NCBI GenBank assembly: GCA_030248215.1
Contig: JASANG010002037.1
Location: 246,805-310,804 of the forward strand
DNA: 64,000 bases
Source: Enoplolaimus lenunculus
Taxonomy: Eukaryota > Nematoda > Enoplea > Enoplida > Thoracostomopsidae
Direction: 5' to 3'
Numbering within the stretch: position 1 is the first letter of the stretch; each line of letters begins with the position of its first letter. The position numbers were made by a program, and so were the translations under genes. Below, piece by piece: positions 23,083 through 33,615 of the stretch. The notes under the pieces are model-generated. The model ran no database searches. It saw only the letters and a list, made by a program, of their open reading frames with translations, and was not told where the DNA came from.

Positions 23083-23556
23083 GAGTGCATAATGCAAGAG
23101 AGTGCCACTCTAGCGGTTTCACATGGTACTAAATGAACCACCGGGCGTTCCGTTTTTGGCCAAATCCTTCTTTACACGCTTCAAAAACACTCCGTTTATA
23201 TTTCCAAACGGCTAAGCTTGTTCAATCGAATATATTGCATGATATTGACCCCCAGGGTCACAGCAGCCATTCCCATACCCCCATTTGGGGACCCTCTTCC
23301 CAAAAGAGGCCCCACTCTTACCTGTTGAAACAAAAACCGCTGAAGTTTTGAAATACGTCTATCTTCTCGAGCGCTTCACTCGCGAGCTTGTGGCCTCCAC
23401 TCCTGGAGTTTTGGTGCCAGCCCACACCCCTGTTGGCGCCGGCACTGTGGACCCCTATAAATAAGAGGGGTCAGGCAAAAACGCAACGCGTGCTGGTACA
23501 CTTTGTACCATGTACTATCCAGATAATTGGACACTGTTGCTAAATACCGTACATTC
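23083..23556. mobile_element. Second, adjacent copy of the 13-bp-junction MITE family, with an insertion
   Basis: It begins GAGTGCATAATGC right after the shared 13-mer and ends ACATTC before TTGGTTAA. Inside, at about 23245-23350, is a foreign segment (ending near AACCGCTGAAGTTTTGAAAT) also seen at 36715-36850 and, reversed, at about 48395-48495. It is therefore an element inserted into the MITE. Confidence 0.5.
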
Positions 23557-24022
23557 TTGGTTAATAGTCTGAAAGATGCGCTCATGAAGTGAAATACGAA
23601 TCTCTGTCCCATTTCACACGAGCCAATTTTATGCTTCCACTACGCGACCCGGTCGTTGCAACATTTTTACATTCGCTTGTTCAAAATAGTTGCTACATTG
23701 TTTTTAGTGAGTAGTGTCTAATTTAGATTATTTCAAATTGCAATGTTTCAAAACGAGCAGAAAGTTTATTTTTTTCGAACGAGAAAACCTCATTTTAAGA
23801 TTAATTCCGTTAATTCTTACATTTATTAAACATTCAAAAGTTTAGCAGTTTTTGAACGCAAGAAACAATGTTTTTTTAACAAATACAACATTTTGTTACA
23901 TTTTTTGTTCTTTAGAATGTATTTCGGTTTTAAGTGTTTTCACCCATGTAAAATAAAGATTCGTCCCGTTGGTTGTACATTTTCAAGAATAAAAATATGT
24001 TGAAAATAAAACCAAAGTCTAA

Positions 24023-24162
24023 GAGTTGCGCTATTTTTTACTGTGGTCGGAGACCGCCGTGTGTCGCCGTACGCCGCTATGCGTTGCTAACGAAAATACA
24101 GGTAAGATGTATTCGAAGGTGCGCGGTGGCTTTCGGCGGCGTACGGCGAGTATAGCGAAACC
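24023..24162. mobile_element. Harbinger-like MITE, diverged copy
   Basis: The left end GAGTTGCGCTAT follows TAA. The right end GAGTATAGCGAAACC pairs with it inverted, and the subterminal GCCGTACGCCG motifs are inverted. The right-hand target copy is imperfect. Confidence 0.5.
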
Positions 24163-24737
24163 ATAAGACTAAAAAGGCTTAAAGTGTAAATGTTGAAAAT
24201 TTAGCAAAAATATGAAATTGGAAGGAAAGTTGTACAACAACGCAAATGTCAGACAAACCAACTTGCAGGAGATATTTTTGATCTGTTTTGCAACCATATT
24301 TGTATATCGAACTGTCTTTGTATACGCATTCTGGTTACTATTTGAAGCTGTTTTACGTTTATTTGTTTTGTTTACTTTGTAATTTGGCACTCACAGTTCA
24401 ATTAAGCTGAGTTTGTGTTTGCTTCAAATGGACACTTTTCGTTTAGTCTTTGTTGAAAAAAATGTACTTTTGCGCATTGTTTCAATATCTTTAATATTTC
24501 CAGCTGTCACAACATACACATCCTATAACCATTCAACTTGTCAGATCCTGAACGAGCAATTGGTGGAAGACCAGGGTCCGATGTTAAAAGCACAGTTCTC
24601 TTATTAAGGATGTAACTTTGTCGACTAGAAATGCCACATTTTAGGGAACCAATTCCTGGATTTTCTCTAAAAATCAAATTTCAGGAGGTTTTGGAGTGGT
24701 GAATTCGCGAAATAACGATTTTTGCTAGGGACCTCAC

Positions 24738-25117
24738 TGGTCGATGCCTTTCACCCAAGCTGGCTCCAAGGCCAATCTGTCAAGGTCGCTTTGCTGAACG
24801 AGCGTAAAGTTTAACGGATTGAGCGAGTGAACCGGATCCCCTACGTTCGCCGTGTGATTTCCATTTGAAAACGTTTGGGAAACCAAGCGAGAAGTCGAAT
24901 ACCAAATTTCGATTTGTAGGTTTTTTGGAAAGAGAATTGAATGCTCACATTCCATGTGGGCATATGCAATCGAGGGACAGATCAGATACGCAATTTTAGT
25001 ATTAAATGATAAAATTTCAAAGAATCCTGTATTTTGTGTGGGCCTCACATTAAGATCCCTCAATTGATTTTCATCGGAGTTTAAATTTTTTGCTGGTTCC
25101 CGGTTACGGTGCGAAAC
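24738..25117 (-). CDS. Putative minus-strand exon Y, downstream of exon X
   Basis: Acceptor CACCAAAACAG and good donor CCA|GTGAGG bracket 380 nt, phase 0 in and 2 out, so it can follow exon X directly. It encodes VSHRNREPAKNLNSDENQ, then GFFEILSFNTKIAYLICPSI, then sequons NHT and NFT, ending ALEPAWVKGID. The composition is like a secreted or receptor ectodomain. No next exon could be fixed with confidence. Unknown family. Confidence 0.38.
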
Positions 25118-25504
25118 CTGTTTTGGTGGGTTCGGACTCGAAAGATACAGACTCCTAATGAATTGTGCTCAAAATGAAAACCCCATCATATGATCCCCTT
25201 TATTGGGGTCACAACACAACCCCCGGTTTTCAACTAAACTTAAGTATTTGAACTGATCAAACACAAATGTGCATACGCCGCCAATCTGCTACAATGAAGC
25301 CTATTTTCACACAAATTCCATTATGCGATTTGTACTGTTTCTAACGTCTACTTAATGTACAATTATCACGCCAGCCTCGGCATCCGATCACAGAAATGGT
25401 TTTTGGTTTTAGGGTCGAACGCTAAATACAACTGCGAAATGTCGTTTATATTCAACAATAAATCATAATCTTAGTGGTTTTTTGTGCTTTCTTAACAAAA
25501 ATAC

Positions 25505-25825
25505 TGAGAAGTTTTTATCTCCACACATTTTAGTTTGGATTTCAGTTCCGTGAAGGAAACTCAATCTCACAGTTGTATTTGGTTCCGGATCCAGTGTGGG
25601 TGGATGCCATGGGAATCGACCAACGGTGGTTTTAGGACCCCTGCAGGCCGCGGCGTACAATTTCTTCATTAAATAATGACGCATTCTAGAATGGTATACG
25701 GAAATATAAAATTTTTCGGAAAATTCAAACTCGGATGGTTCTCGTTTCGGCGTGGAAATTAATATTTTGAACGAAATCGCAGTTTTGGAACAAAATAAAA
25801 TTTGGGCATCAAATTTCAATAATTT
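25505..25825 (-). CDS. Putative minus-strand exon X, nested gene of unknown identity
   Basis: Acceptor TGCTTAG and donor TCA|GTATTT bracket 321 nt, exactly 107 codons, phase 0 to 0. The product (LLKFDAQILFCSKTAISFKI, then YHSRMRHYLMKKLYAAACRG, then NTTVRLSFLHGTEIQTKMCG) has spaced cysteines and an N-glycosylation sequon, as in extracellular domains. It lies inside the first intron of the plus-strand gene. No homologue recognised, and it could be a chance open frame. Confidence 0.35.
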
Positions 25826-26741
25826 CTAAGCAAAGTGCTTATATCAGACATTCCACAATAATTATGTAGTTACAAAATAAACGTATTCTGTAAACACCGA
25901 CATCATGAAATGTCCGCTGTACGTTTACAGAAAACATTGTTTATACGTGCATCTTTGGGTATTATCGGATGTTGCGTGTGCGAAGTGCATAGACATTGGC
26001 TACGACTGAAATGCAAGTGGGGCGAATTGCAGCTACAAATATACGCCCCCCCTGCCAATTTGTTGCAAATTGTTTTAGGTTAATTGTGCGGTCAAAATAT
26101 CAAAACAAAAAGGAATTCGTATTCTGATTTTTTCCATATCGCCCGGTATTTCTCAGCCTGGCCCATGAGACACCCAAATTCATTCGCCCTACCTCATACA
26201 GGGTCCCTACGGCCACACTTCCATGTCTGGGCTATCGGGCCTGTCACAGTTGTATTCTTGGTTGATAATGAATTCTCCAGCGTTATGTCAGTCTTAAAAG
26301 CTTCTTAAAAGAGGAATCGTTTTTTTAATTAAAACCTGTCAATTGAAATCTGATAATCATCTCAAAATATGAAATTGAGTTAATTAACTGTCCGTTTCGT
26401 TGTAGATTTGAAACCGTAAAGTTTGCTGCCGACCGCCATTGTGGCATTTTTTAAATATTTTGACACATGGGATCAGTTGTAGCAAAATATCATTTGGTGA
26501 TGCAGGTACAGGTCCGTAATCAGCTCGAGTCTTTTCGGTTATTCGCCAACCAGCCGGCGTTTGCACAAAAATGGTTGGATTTGTAAACTTTTTGCATATT
26601 TGGGTTTCTTACTACCTCCCCTAATCATTCCATTTCCAAATTTGGATTTTTGAAAAATTCGAGTTGTTAAAGCCCTGATGTCCCTCCTAGGGGCCAAAAA
26701 ATTTGTGTCACAAAGTTAAGAAAGTTACATACCATTCGGCA

Positions 26742-26937
26742 CAGCATGCAGGGCTGAGTCGAATGGAGTTAAATTTTTAACAATCAGACGTCTGACCAAT
26801 GAGTTATTGTCAAATATCTGATTTGGCGCGCTTTGAACGTTTTGAAACGGCGCCAAATCAGTTGTTTGACCATAACTCGTTAACCAGACGTTTGATTGCG
26901 GATAATTTAACACCACTCGGCTCAGCGCTACATGCTG
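26742..26937. mobile_element. Near-complete palindromic MITE
   Basis: Almost the whole 196 bp is one inverted repeat with arms of about 90 bp (CAGCATGCAGGGCTGAGTCG.. against ..CGGCTCAGCGCTACATGCTG), meeting at GGCGCGC..GGCGCC. The minus-strand open frame through it is a consequence of the arms and not a gene. No clear target duplication. Confidence 0.75.
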
Positions 26938-28474
26938 CATAAAATGATATATAGATTATATAACTTTTTGACAAAACATTTTTAGGTCCCGAGGGGAGAC
27001 CATAGGACCTTAAAACCGAGTTTTTCAAAAATTCAATTTTGGGCCGGAATGATCAGGGAAGGCTTAGAAAAACGTAAATATGCTGAACGTTTCAAAATTC
27101 ATCCATTTCTGGGCAAACGCTGGCGGGGGGCGGATAACTGAAAAGACCAGCCAGCTCACCTTGCTTGAAAGGCTAACAATTTTCAAAAGGGACATAAAAG
27201 GGATTTCGTTCGACTTACAAGCAGGGTTAAAAATTTTTTAGTGCAGCTAAAATTTTTCCAGGGGATCAGACCCGGTGATATGTCTTGTAAACTTGTGTCC
27301 GTAATGAAAATGTGTTACATCTTTCACTTGTTGGTAACAGTGAATGCCGAGCTTTGAATCTGAGCTCGTTTTTCAGCTTGAATTTGCCCGACTTCTTTGA
27401 AAATTTTGATATCCACAACTACAGGAGTTCGAAGGTTTGAAAACCTATTACTAAACTGATGATAAGTGATATACTGGAGATAAAATAGAACATGGCTACT
27501 CACAAGGCGGAATAGAGCGTTGCCGAATTGGCCGATGCATGGCGCAGGCGGCCTAATTGTGGCAAAACTATGACAAAAATTGAATGATTAATTTTTCTCT
27601 GTTTTGAATTTTTAGTTCTAAACGAAATTTGAAATTTTTTCGGAAGATTTAATGTTTTTATAGTTCATAGAGTTTTTCTGTCTGCCGCTCACTAAATTTA
27701 ATTGAAAACTCCGCTGAATAAAAAAAGCCTTTAGAAAACAGATTAGTTGCATAAGAATATGCAAAATTAATATTGAATATCGTCGAAATGGTACATATTT
27801 TATACCTGCATATACGCATTTGAGAATATCAACCTCAAAAATCAAAATTATTGTTCAGCAATTAATATTGAGACCCAAACTGAGTCTAAATTTGTCGTTT
27901 TAAAACGAAACAAGTTTTTGCTGTAATATTCTTTTGAAAATTAAATCTTTCTTACCTATTTTAAGCTTCGCATCTGATCCATAAATAATGGATGGTCACC
28001 AAATGAGAATTGTCCATGTTGTGGTTCGTAAGAAAAGTTTCTTGGAACCAAACACATGAAGGCGGCATGATTTCTCGTGCAATCCACTTTTGCTGAAGCA
28101 ATTTCGTTATCGACGCATATTTTTTAAATATTTTGGCCTTGTAAATGTGAAATATACAAATTAATATGCAATATTCTATAATTGTAAACAATACATAATT
28201 GCACTATGCTTGCATTAATGTTCGCTAAATGTGGCTTAAAATATGATTGCGGTTTAAAATATGGAAGTTATTCCGTTGTTATACGTTGACCCGCCTTCAA
28301 GCGGAGATGGTACGTTATGTTGGACTTGTGTTTGTTTTTGCTCCTTTGTAGTTGGATTCTCAGGGACATGTATCATAGTGTAATAGGAAATCCGTTTCCA
28401 ATTCAAGTCAATGATGATTTCCGCAATTGGACAACTGGAAATTTCGTTATCTTTTTGCTAAACAATTAGATTTA
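26938..28474. other. Intron 1, MITE remnants
   Basis: About 27140-27285 resembles the GGCCCGTAGCC element, and 27293-27490 the TATTCTCAAATGTG element. At 27961-28108 a minus-strand stretch ends at a strong donor (AAATAG|GTAAGA) and reads like an ectodomain in one frame (FMCLVPRNFSYEPQHGQFSF). Each frame, however, meets a stop at or before the donor. Confidence 0.35.
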
Positions 28475-29116
28475 TGCGGGATTCACGTTATAACCGGGGC
28501 AGCCGGGACACGATTTGTCCCATGTTGATTCGACGTCAACGTTAAAATTCGAGCACTCATATAGGGTGAACAGACAAAACTCGAATGTCATATGTCATTT
28601 ACTTACAAACCACCGCTCTCAGAACATCAATGAGTACAAGAGTTTGTATGTCACGTGATACTTAGGGCCATTTATGCGAATATCATATGATATTCCAAAA
28701 TTACAACGAATATCATATGATATTCAGCGGGACAGCGTAGTTTTCGGGTGCTAATAACTTTTGAAAGTCGGACGGCAGAGGCACAGCTGTGCTTAAAATA
28801 TCAAATACATGTCTGCAAATTCATTTTCGGCACAAAACCGCTTAGAAAAGCGGAGCCATAATTAAAAAATTCAAATTTCAAATTCTAGTATCATATGATA
28901 TTCAACTGGACAATTTGGGTATGTTACCTCAAGTATGCAGACATTTGAAAATATATCATATAATTGAAGTACAAAAGGTGACCTGCACATGATTATAGCA
29001 GACAAATACGACTTTTTGAATATGATATAGGGTCTATCAGCAGACAAAATATTACCAACAGGCTAATAGGGACAAAACGTGTCCCAAGCTGCCCCGGTTA
29101 TAACGTGAACCCCGCA
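28475..29116. mobile_element. Long-TIR DNA element flanked by TTA
   Basis: The inverted ends run about 48 bp: TGCGGGATTCACGTTATAAC then CGGGGCAGC on the left, mirrored by GCTGCCCCG and GTTATAACGTGAACCCCGCA on the right. TTA lies on both sides (28472-28474 and 29117-29119). The interior repeats the palindrome AATATCATATGATATT (28679, 28709 and a variant near 28888). The 3-bp TTA suggests a Harbinger-type mechanism. Non-coding. Confidence 0.75.
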
Positions 29117-30521
29117 TTACACGATGTATATATCGTGTAATTTTTATATTACAGATATGCTGCAATTGTTCGAAATATACCAAATTTTATCTAAAATTTT
29201 AAAAATTCGGATGCGTCTGTAATTTTTGCTGTAAAATATTACAAAGTCCGGCGAATATTTGTGTGGCTTATTAGTCAATTGAATTAGCTGAAAAATAAAA
29301 CGTCTTTAAATTTTCGCACTTTAATGTCCGTTTTTCGTTTGCGTTATTTTAATCATTGTTGGTTCCTGCTTGTGGGTTTCACATCAGCAGATGCCATTAG
29401 TAACTGCTGTTTTTGGTATACATATCTGAGAATATGCTGTAGGTTGGGGTTGTATTTGTTAACCATTTTAATCCTTTCGGAGTCGTCCGGTGACGTCTGG
29501 TAACTTCGCAATGAATACAAATTTGTAAATTAGTTTTTGGCTTTGTGGCCTCGTTTGGTATGCGTACATTTTTACTATCAGAAGCCCAAATATGAATAGC
29601 GTGGGTCAAAACATATTTTTCTTTTTAAAATTTTCATTTTTACCAGTCGCCGCGGAAGCTGCCGGACCTGAAGCTGCGGCCTCACTGGCCCCCGTAATGG
29701 CCCGACTTGTGTTTGTGCGTATTGCAGTTTTTACAATACGCAACTTATAAGAATAGCTTTGTTATAAAATGACATCATGAAATTGTTTGTTAAACTGTTG
29801 CCAAGAGACACCAAACGTCAACAAATCTTGGTTGATTTGGCAAAACCAGAATTTGAAAACACCAAATGCGCACGGGTGGATGCAAGGGGGTTCATTGGGT
29901 GCCCGTTACCCCACCATTCCTTCGTGTCAGTCTGATGTGGTAACTAAAAAGCAGTATTCTTAATAAGTAATATTCGTTACATTTTCAACCAGTATTTTCT
30001 GTAGATCTCACCCACAAGACCCCCCTTAATTTTTCTAAACCTGCCCCCGGTGTGTAAAGATGAGAATAATGCGCGCAGCTTCGTAATAAAAATCAGTCTT
30101 TTAAAATCTGGCAAAAACGGAAATTAACTGTAGCAGATCCGCAAGTACGGATGCGATGAGGGACAGTCTCCGACAAACAGATTCAGTAGATCCCTTGGAT
30201 GAAAATATTATCAACGGCATCAAAAGAATTCTGTGTCAAGAAAGTTTTCTGTGTTAAGAAAGTTTTACTGGTCCCCTGTAAAAACTTTTTGTATTCTTTG
30301 TTATGAATTCCTGAGTGCAGGGACGAACCAAATCCTAAGCTTCACACTTGCAAGTATTTGCACCAAGAACTTGCTTCCGCTTCCGCAGCTTCCACGTACC
30401 GATTTTGCGTGTAAGTTGCAGTTCCATTTTCTATCTGCAAAAACTTGTCAATGTGAATAGAGCTTAAATTATTAAGCAAACACTCGATAAAATTAAATCT
30501 AAAAATTCTTTCTCATTTCAG
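29117..30521. other. End of intron 1, nothing recognised
   Basis: AT-rich sequence with no repeat termini or splice-bounded frame that I can support. The short frame at 30233-30460 lacks protein features. Confidence 0.4.
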
Positions 30522-30917
30522 AAGCGTCCTCAGATACGCAATGTATGCCATCAAAGCATTCCCCAGCGCGCGGTTGTACCTCAAGTCGAAACTCAATTTC
30601 ATCCCCGTCGTGCGAGCGAACACAATTCCTGCCCCCTCCAAAGACTTGTTATCCTCGAAACAGCCCCAAAAGTATACCTTCAATTCGAGAACCATCTCAA
30701 ACAATTGCAGACCAATCAGATTCCGCGACACCGTTGAAGCTATGGGGACGTCTCAGATCTGGATCGATGGTTGAGACAAGTAGCCAATCAGGGTCTAATA
30801 AACAATCGCCAAGACAAAATTCAATTGACTCCACGGTATTGCCGGTGAACAAATTGTCCAATGAAAATCGGTCTCATAATCATTTGTCATCGATTTTGTC
30901 GACGCATTTTTTCGCCA
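30522..30917 (+). CDS. Exon 2 of the same plus-strand gene
   Basis: Acceptor TCTCATTTCAG and donor CCA|GTGAGT. The exon is 396 nt and enters and leaves in phase 1, continuing the frame of exon 1a. It encodes a Ser/Pro/Asn-rich disordered stretch with SPSCERTQFLPPPK, a possible interaction motif KLWGRLRSGSM, and SNKQSPRQNSID. A different frame across the same DNA is also open, but only this one connects to the neighbouring exons. About 12 kb of intron precedes it. Function unknown. Confidence 0.65.
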
Positions 30918-30931
30918 GTGAGTTTAAAGAA

Positions 30932-31146
30932 GTCTGTATTCTGGTGTATTTTTATGTTTGTGTGGCACCTATCACCAGTAAGTTGTAGGTTTTCAAACAG
31001 TCAAACTGCAGCAGCATTGAATCTCAAACTTTACTTACATCTGTTATCAGTGAAAAGCGAAAAATGTTCTTTGAATATCAGCTGGTTTGAAATTTATCAC
31101 AACTCTCACCAACTGGTGATCGGTGCTACGCTTTTTCAGAATATGG
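30932..31146. mobile_element. TATTCTCAAATGTG-family MITE in intron between exons 2 and 3
   Basis: The left part GGCACCTATCACCAGTAAG and the right part CACCAACTGGTGATCGGTGC are inverted. It fills most of the small intron between 30917 and 31328. Boundaries are approximate. Confidence 0.5.
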
Positions 31147-31327
31147 ACTCTGGCTTGGTAAAAGTTTGGCTGCAGGTCTTGAAATATTTAGTCGACCTCG
31201 AATTATTAAAGTTAAAGGTCGACAAAAGTCATGTCTCTGCAATTCAGTCAATATTTATAAGATGTAAAAAATGTATTTTTTAACTTTGAGGTGTGAAACG
31301 TAAAAATGTTCACTTGTTAACTTTCAG

Positions 31328-31587
31328 ATTCAATGTCATGCCTTCAACCAGAACCACAACAATCACCGGCCGCTCTATCAACTCGTGAAAACTGCAAGAC
31401 CTCTCCGAGCTTTCGGGCAACCCTAAACAAGCCAATACAAGGCAACCTTTCCAGATCCAGCTTAACAGTTCCACTGTTCCCATTGGATCCACAATTCAGT
31501 TTCAATTTGCATAAAAATGAACCAATCAGATCGAAGAACGGCGATGTTGAATCTGGTTTAATTGGGTCGGTTGACAAGCATGAACAG
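31328..31587 (+). CDS. Exon 3 of the same plus-strand gene
   Basis: Acceptor AACTTTCAG, donor CAG|GTGAAG. It is 260 nt, phase 1 in and phase 0 out, so it fits exon 2 before it and exon 4 after it. The product is Ser/Pro-rich (PEPQQSPAALSTRENCKTSP) with a short hydrophobic patch LTVPLFPLDPQF. If the donor were not used, the frame would stop at 31630. No domain recognised. Confidence 0.62.
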
Positions 31588-31730
31588 GTGAAGCAGTATA
31601 TAAATACAGCGAACGCACAATATCTTTTGTAGTGTTTTAGATTTTTTGTATTAAAGAATTGTGCTACACTCGCCGCACACCGCCTCTCGCCAATAAATAG
31701 ATTTTGCTTATATTTTGGTAGCATCGCATA

Positions 31731-32398
31731 CGCAGCAAAATAAATTGACTTAAAATTTCAAGACTCCTACTTTGTTAAATTTTCAAGACATAAATGTTTT
31801 GTATTTCAGACATTTAATAGCCTTAAACAGCTCAGAATTTCGTTTCTTAAATGGTTAAAACATAAATGTCTTATATTCAACCTATTGGTATCGTCCATTT
31901 ATAAGACTCAAATTTCTTTCTTTCAAGAAATTGTTCTTTTGTTCATGAATTAATTGTCTGATTTTTATTTGCGTAAAACAGTTGCTCGGTTTATATTCTT
32001 AAAAGGGTATATGAACAATCGAATTTCGAAGATATTTTGGGTTGAGCTCAGCCTTCCCCAGCCTAAATTTACGTCTTGGACGTATCTTAGGTTGTAAAAT
32101 TAGAGTATTCGGTTGAGCTTCAGACCCCAATTTTGAAATTGGTTTCCGTGGCAAATCTCTGCGTTTTATTCCAGACATATTTTCTCTTACATTTCATAAA
32201 TGTTTGTCTTATATTTCAGAAATATCTATCTTAATTGTACATTACAGAAATACCTTTCTTAATTATTCATAAAACAAAGTTTTAAATTTAAGACGTTTAA
32301 GTGTGAAAAATTTTAGACCAATATATCTGAAAATTTAAGAAATAAAAGTCTTTAATTCAAAACAATATTTCTTGAATACAAGACAATTCTGGCACAGT
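31731..32398. mobile_element. Second copy of the TTTCAG-rich TA-flanked MITE
   Basis: It is colinear with 12008-12666: ATTTCAAGACTCCTACTTT, then TATTTCAGACATTTAA, then TTAAACAGCTCAGAA, and an AATTTAAGAC tail. The right tip is degraded. It lies in the intron between exons 3 and 4, where its many TTTCAG strings are potential decoy acceptors. Confidence 0.55.
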
Positions 32399-32690
32399 AA
32401 TGTATAGCGCAACCTAAAGGCTGGTACGAAATGCAGTAAGTCATTCTGACCTTGAATGTATTACAAGAGACCAATGCCTAAATTATAACCGGCTGAAATT
32501 GAAACAAAATAGGTCCGAATGTTGAATATTTGTAGTCCTCTGGTGCATTCGTACGTAAGATAAATGTATAATAACATTAAACTAAGATTTTTTCAATTTA
32601 TTGAGTGGCCCATATTGCAAAGAAACCCCTGGCCATTTGTGCAACTTAGTATGGTCGGACAGTCCATCTGTGCTGCTTTGCATATTTCAG

Positions 32691-32919
32691 AGAACGGCAT
32701 CTCAAAATCTATCAGATTTACCTGCATGCAATCATTTGACCATTCCCTATACGAATCTTATTGGTCCGTACACAGGTCTTCCACGGCACAATTCAATGTT
32801 CGAATGGCATACAGATCCGGCCGGTCCATGCCTTCGTCGGCCATCGGCTTTTTTCGCAGGCGGCGCCACAAATTTTATTCGACATCAGTTGCTTGAAATT
32901 TTCCCTCGTCGATTCAGCG
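32691..32919 (+). CDS. Exon 4 of the same plus-strand gene
   Basis: Acceptor CATATTTCAG and strong donor GCG|GTAAGTG. It is 229 nt, entering in phase 0 and leaving in phase 1. It encodes RTASQNLSDLPACNH, then RHNSMFEWHTDPAGP, then LRRPSAFFAGGATN, with RxxS and RRPS motifs typical of basophilic kinase substrates. The phase-1 exit with a final G matches exons 1a, 1b and 1c, so all can join the same downstream exon. Identity unknown. Confidence 0.62.
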
Positions 32920-33167
32920 GTAAGTGAAGTGGCTGTGTAATCGCTGTGACTTTGCTCGCAAGTTTAATTTTTAATTGTAGTTTGCGATGTGGCCCTGTAT
33001 TCTGAAATGGGTGCAGCACCTCTCACCAGTTAATCATACGCCTTGTAGTTTTGGAATAATACTGAATTGTTGAGGTTGGAAATTAAGCACATTTTTCGCA
33101 TTTTATTTGGCCTACGTTACTAATTTTGAAATTCGCAATTGCACGAGATTGTTAGCTTAAAAACCTA

Positions 33168-33613
33168 CTGTATGGACGTGAATAAAGGGGGCTGATATTT
33201 ATTGGGCCCATCCATAGGGTACGTGCCCCTATTATTCGGTTACGGCCTGTTATTTACTTGTAACCCGCCCTCCGTCGCCCTTTCGTACTGATATATCTGG
33301 TATTGCAACTATCCTTTGAAGTATATAAACGTTTATTTGTCTTGTATCAAAAGCTTGAGCCATAATGCAAGGTTATACTTTGGAATGTACTTTCAAAACT
33401 TAAGTAAGCTTTAAAGTTTAACTGAAGTTTATTTGGTCCTGGAGTCATTTATGCACTAAAATTTGGGTTAATCGACATTTATGGACTCTGATTAAGGTTT
33501 AGGGCCTCCATCCGCTTACGGACTCTTATTAGAAATACGGACTCTTGTTGATTAGGACTCAAAATGGGGATTCCCTTATTATTACGCCCCTCCTTTTATT
33601 TGGGTCACTAAAG
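33168..33613. mobile_element. mariner-like MITE (TA flanks)
   Basis: 446 bp between TA dinucleotides (33166-33167 and 33614-33615). The inverted ends CTGTATGGACGTGAATAA and TTATTTGGGTCACTAAAG are decayed forms of the tips at 55892-56329. Confidence 0.65.
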
Positions 33614-33615
33614 TA

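Noticed and set aside
27961-28191. Minus-strand exon ending at strong donor AAATAG|GTAAGA
   Set aside because: All three frames meet a stop at or before the donor; kept only as a lead for the nested-gene idea.
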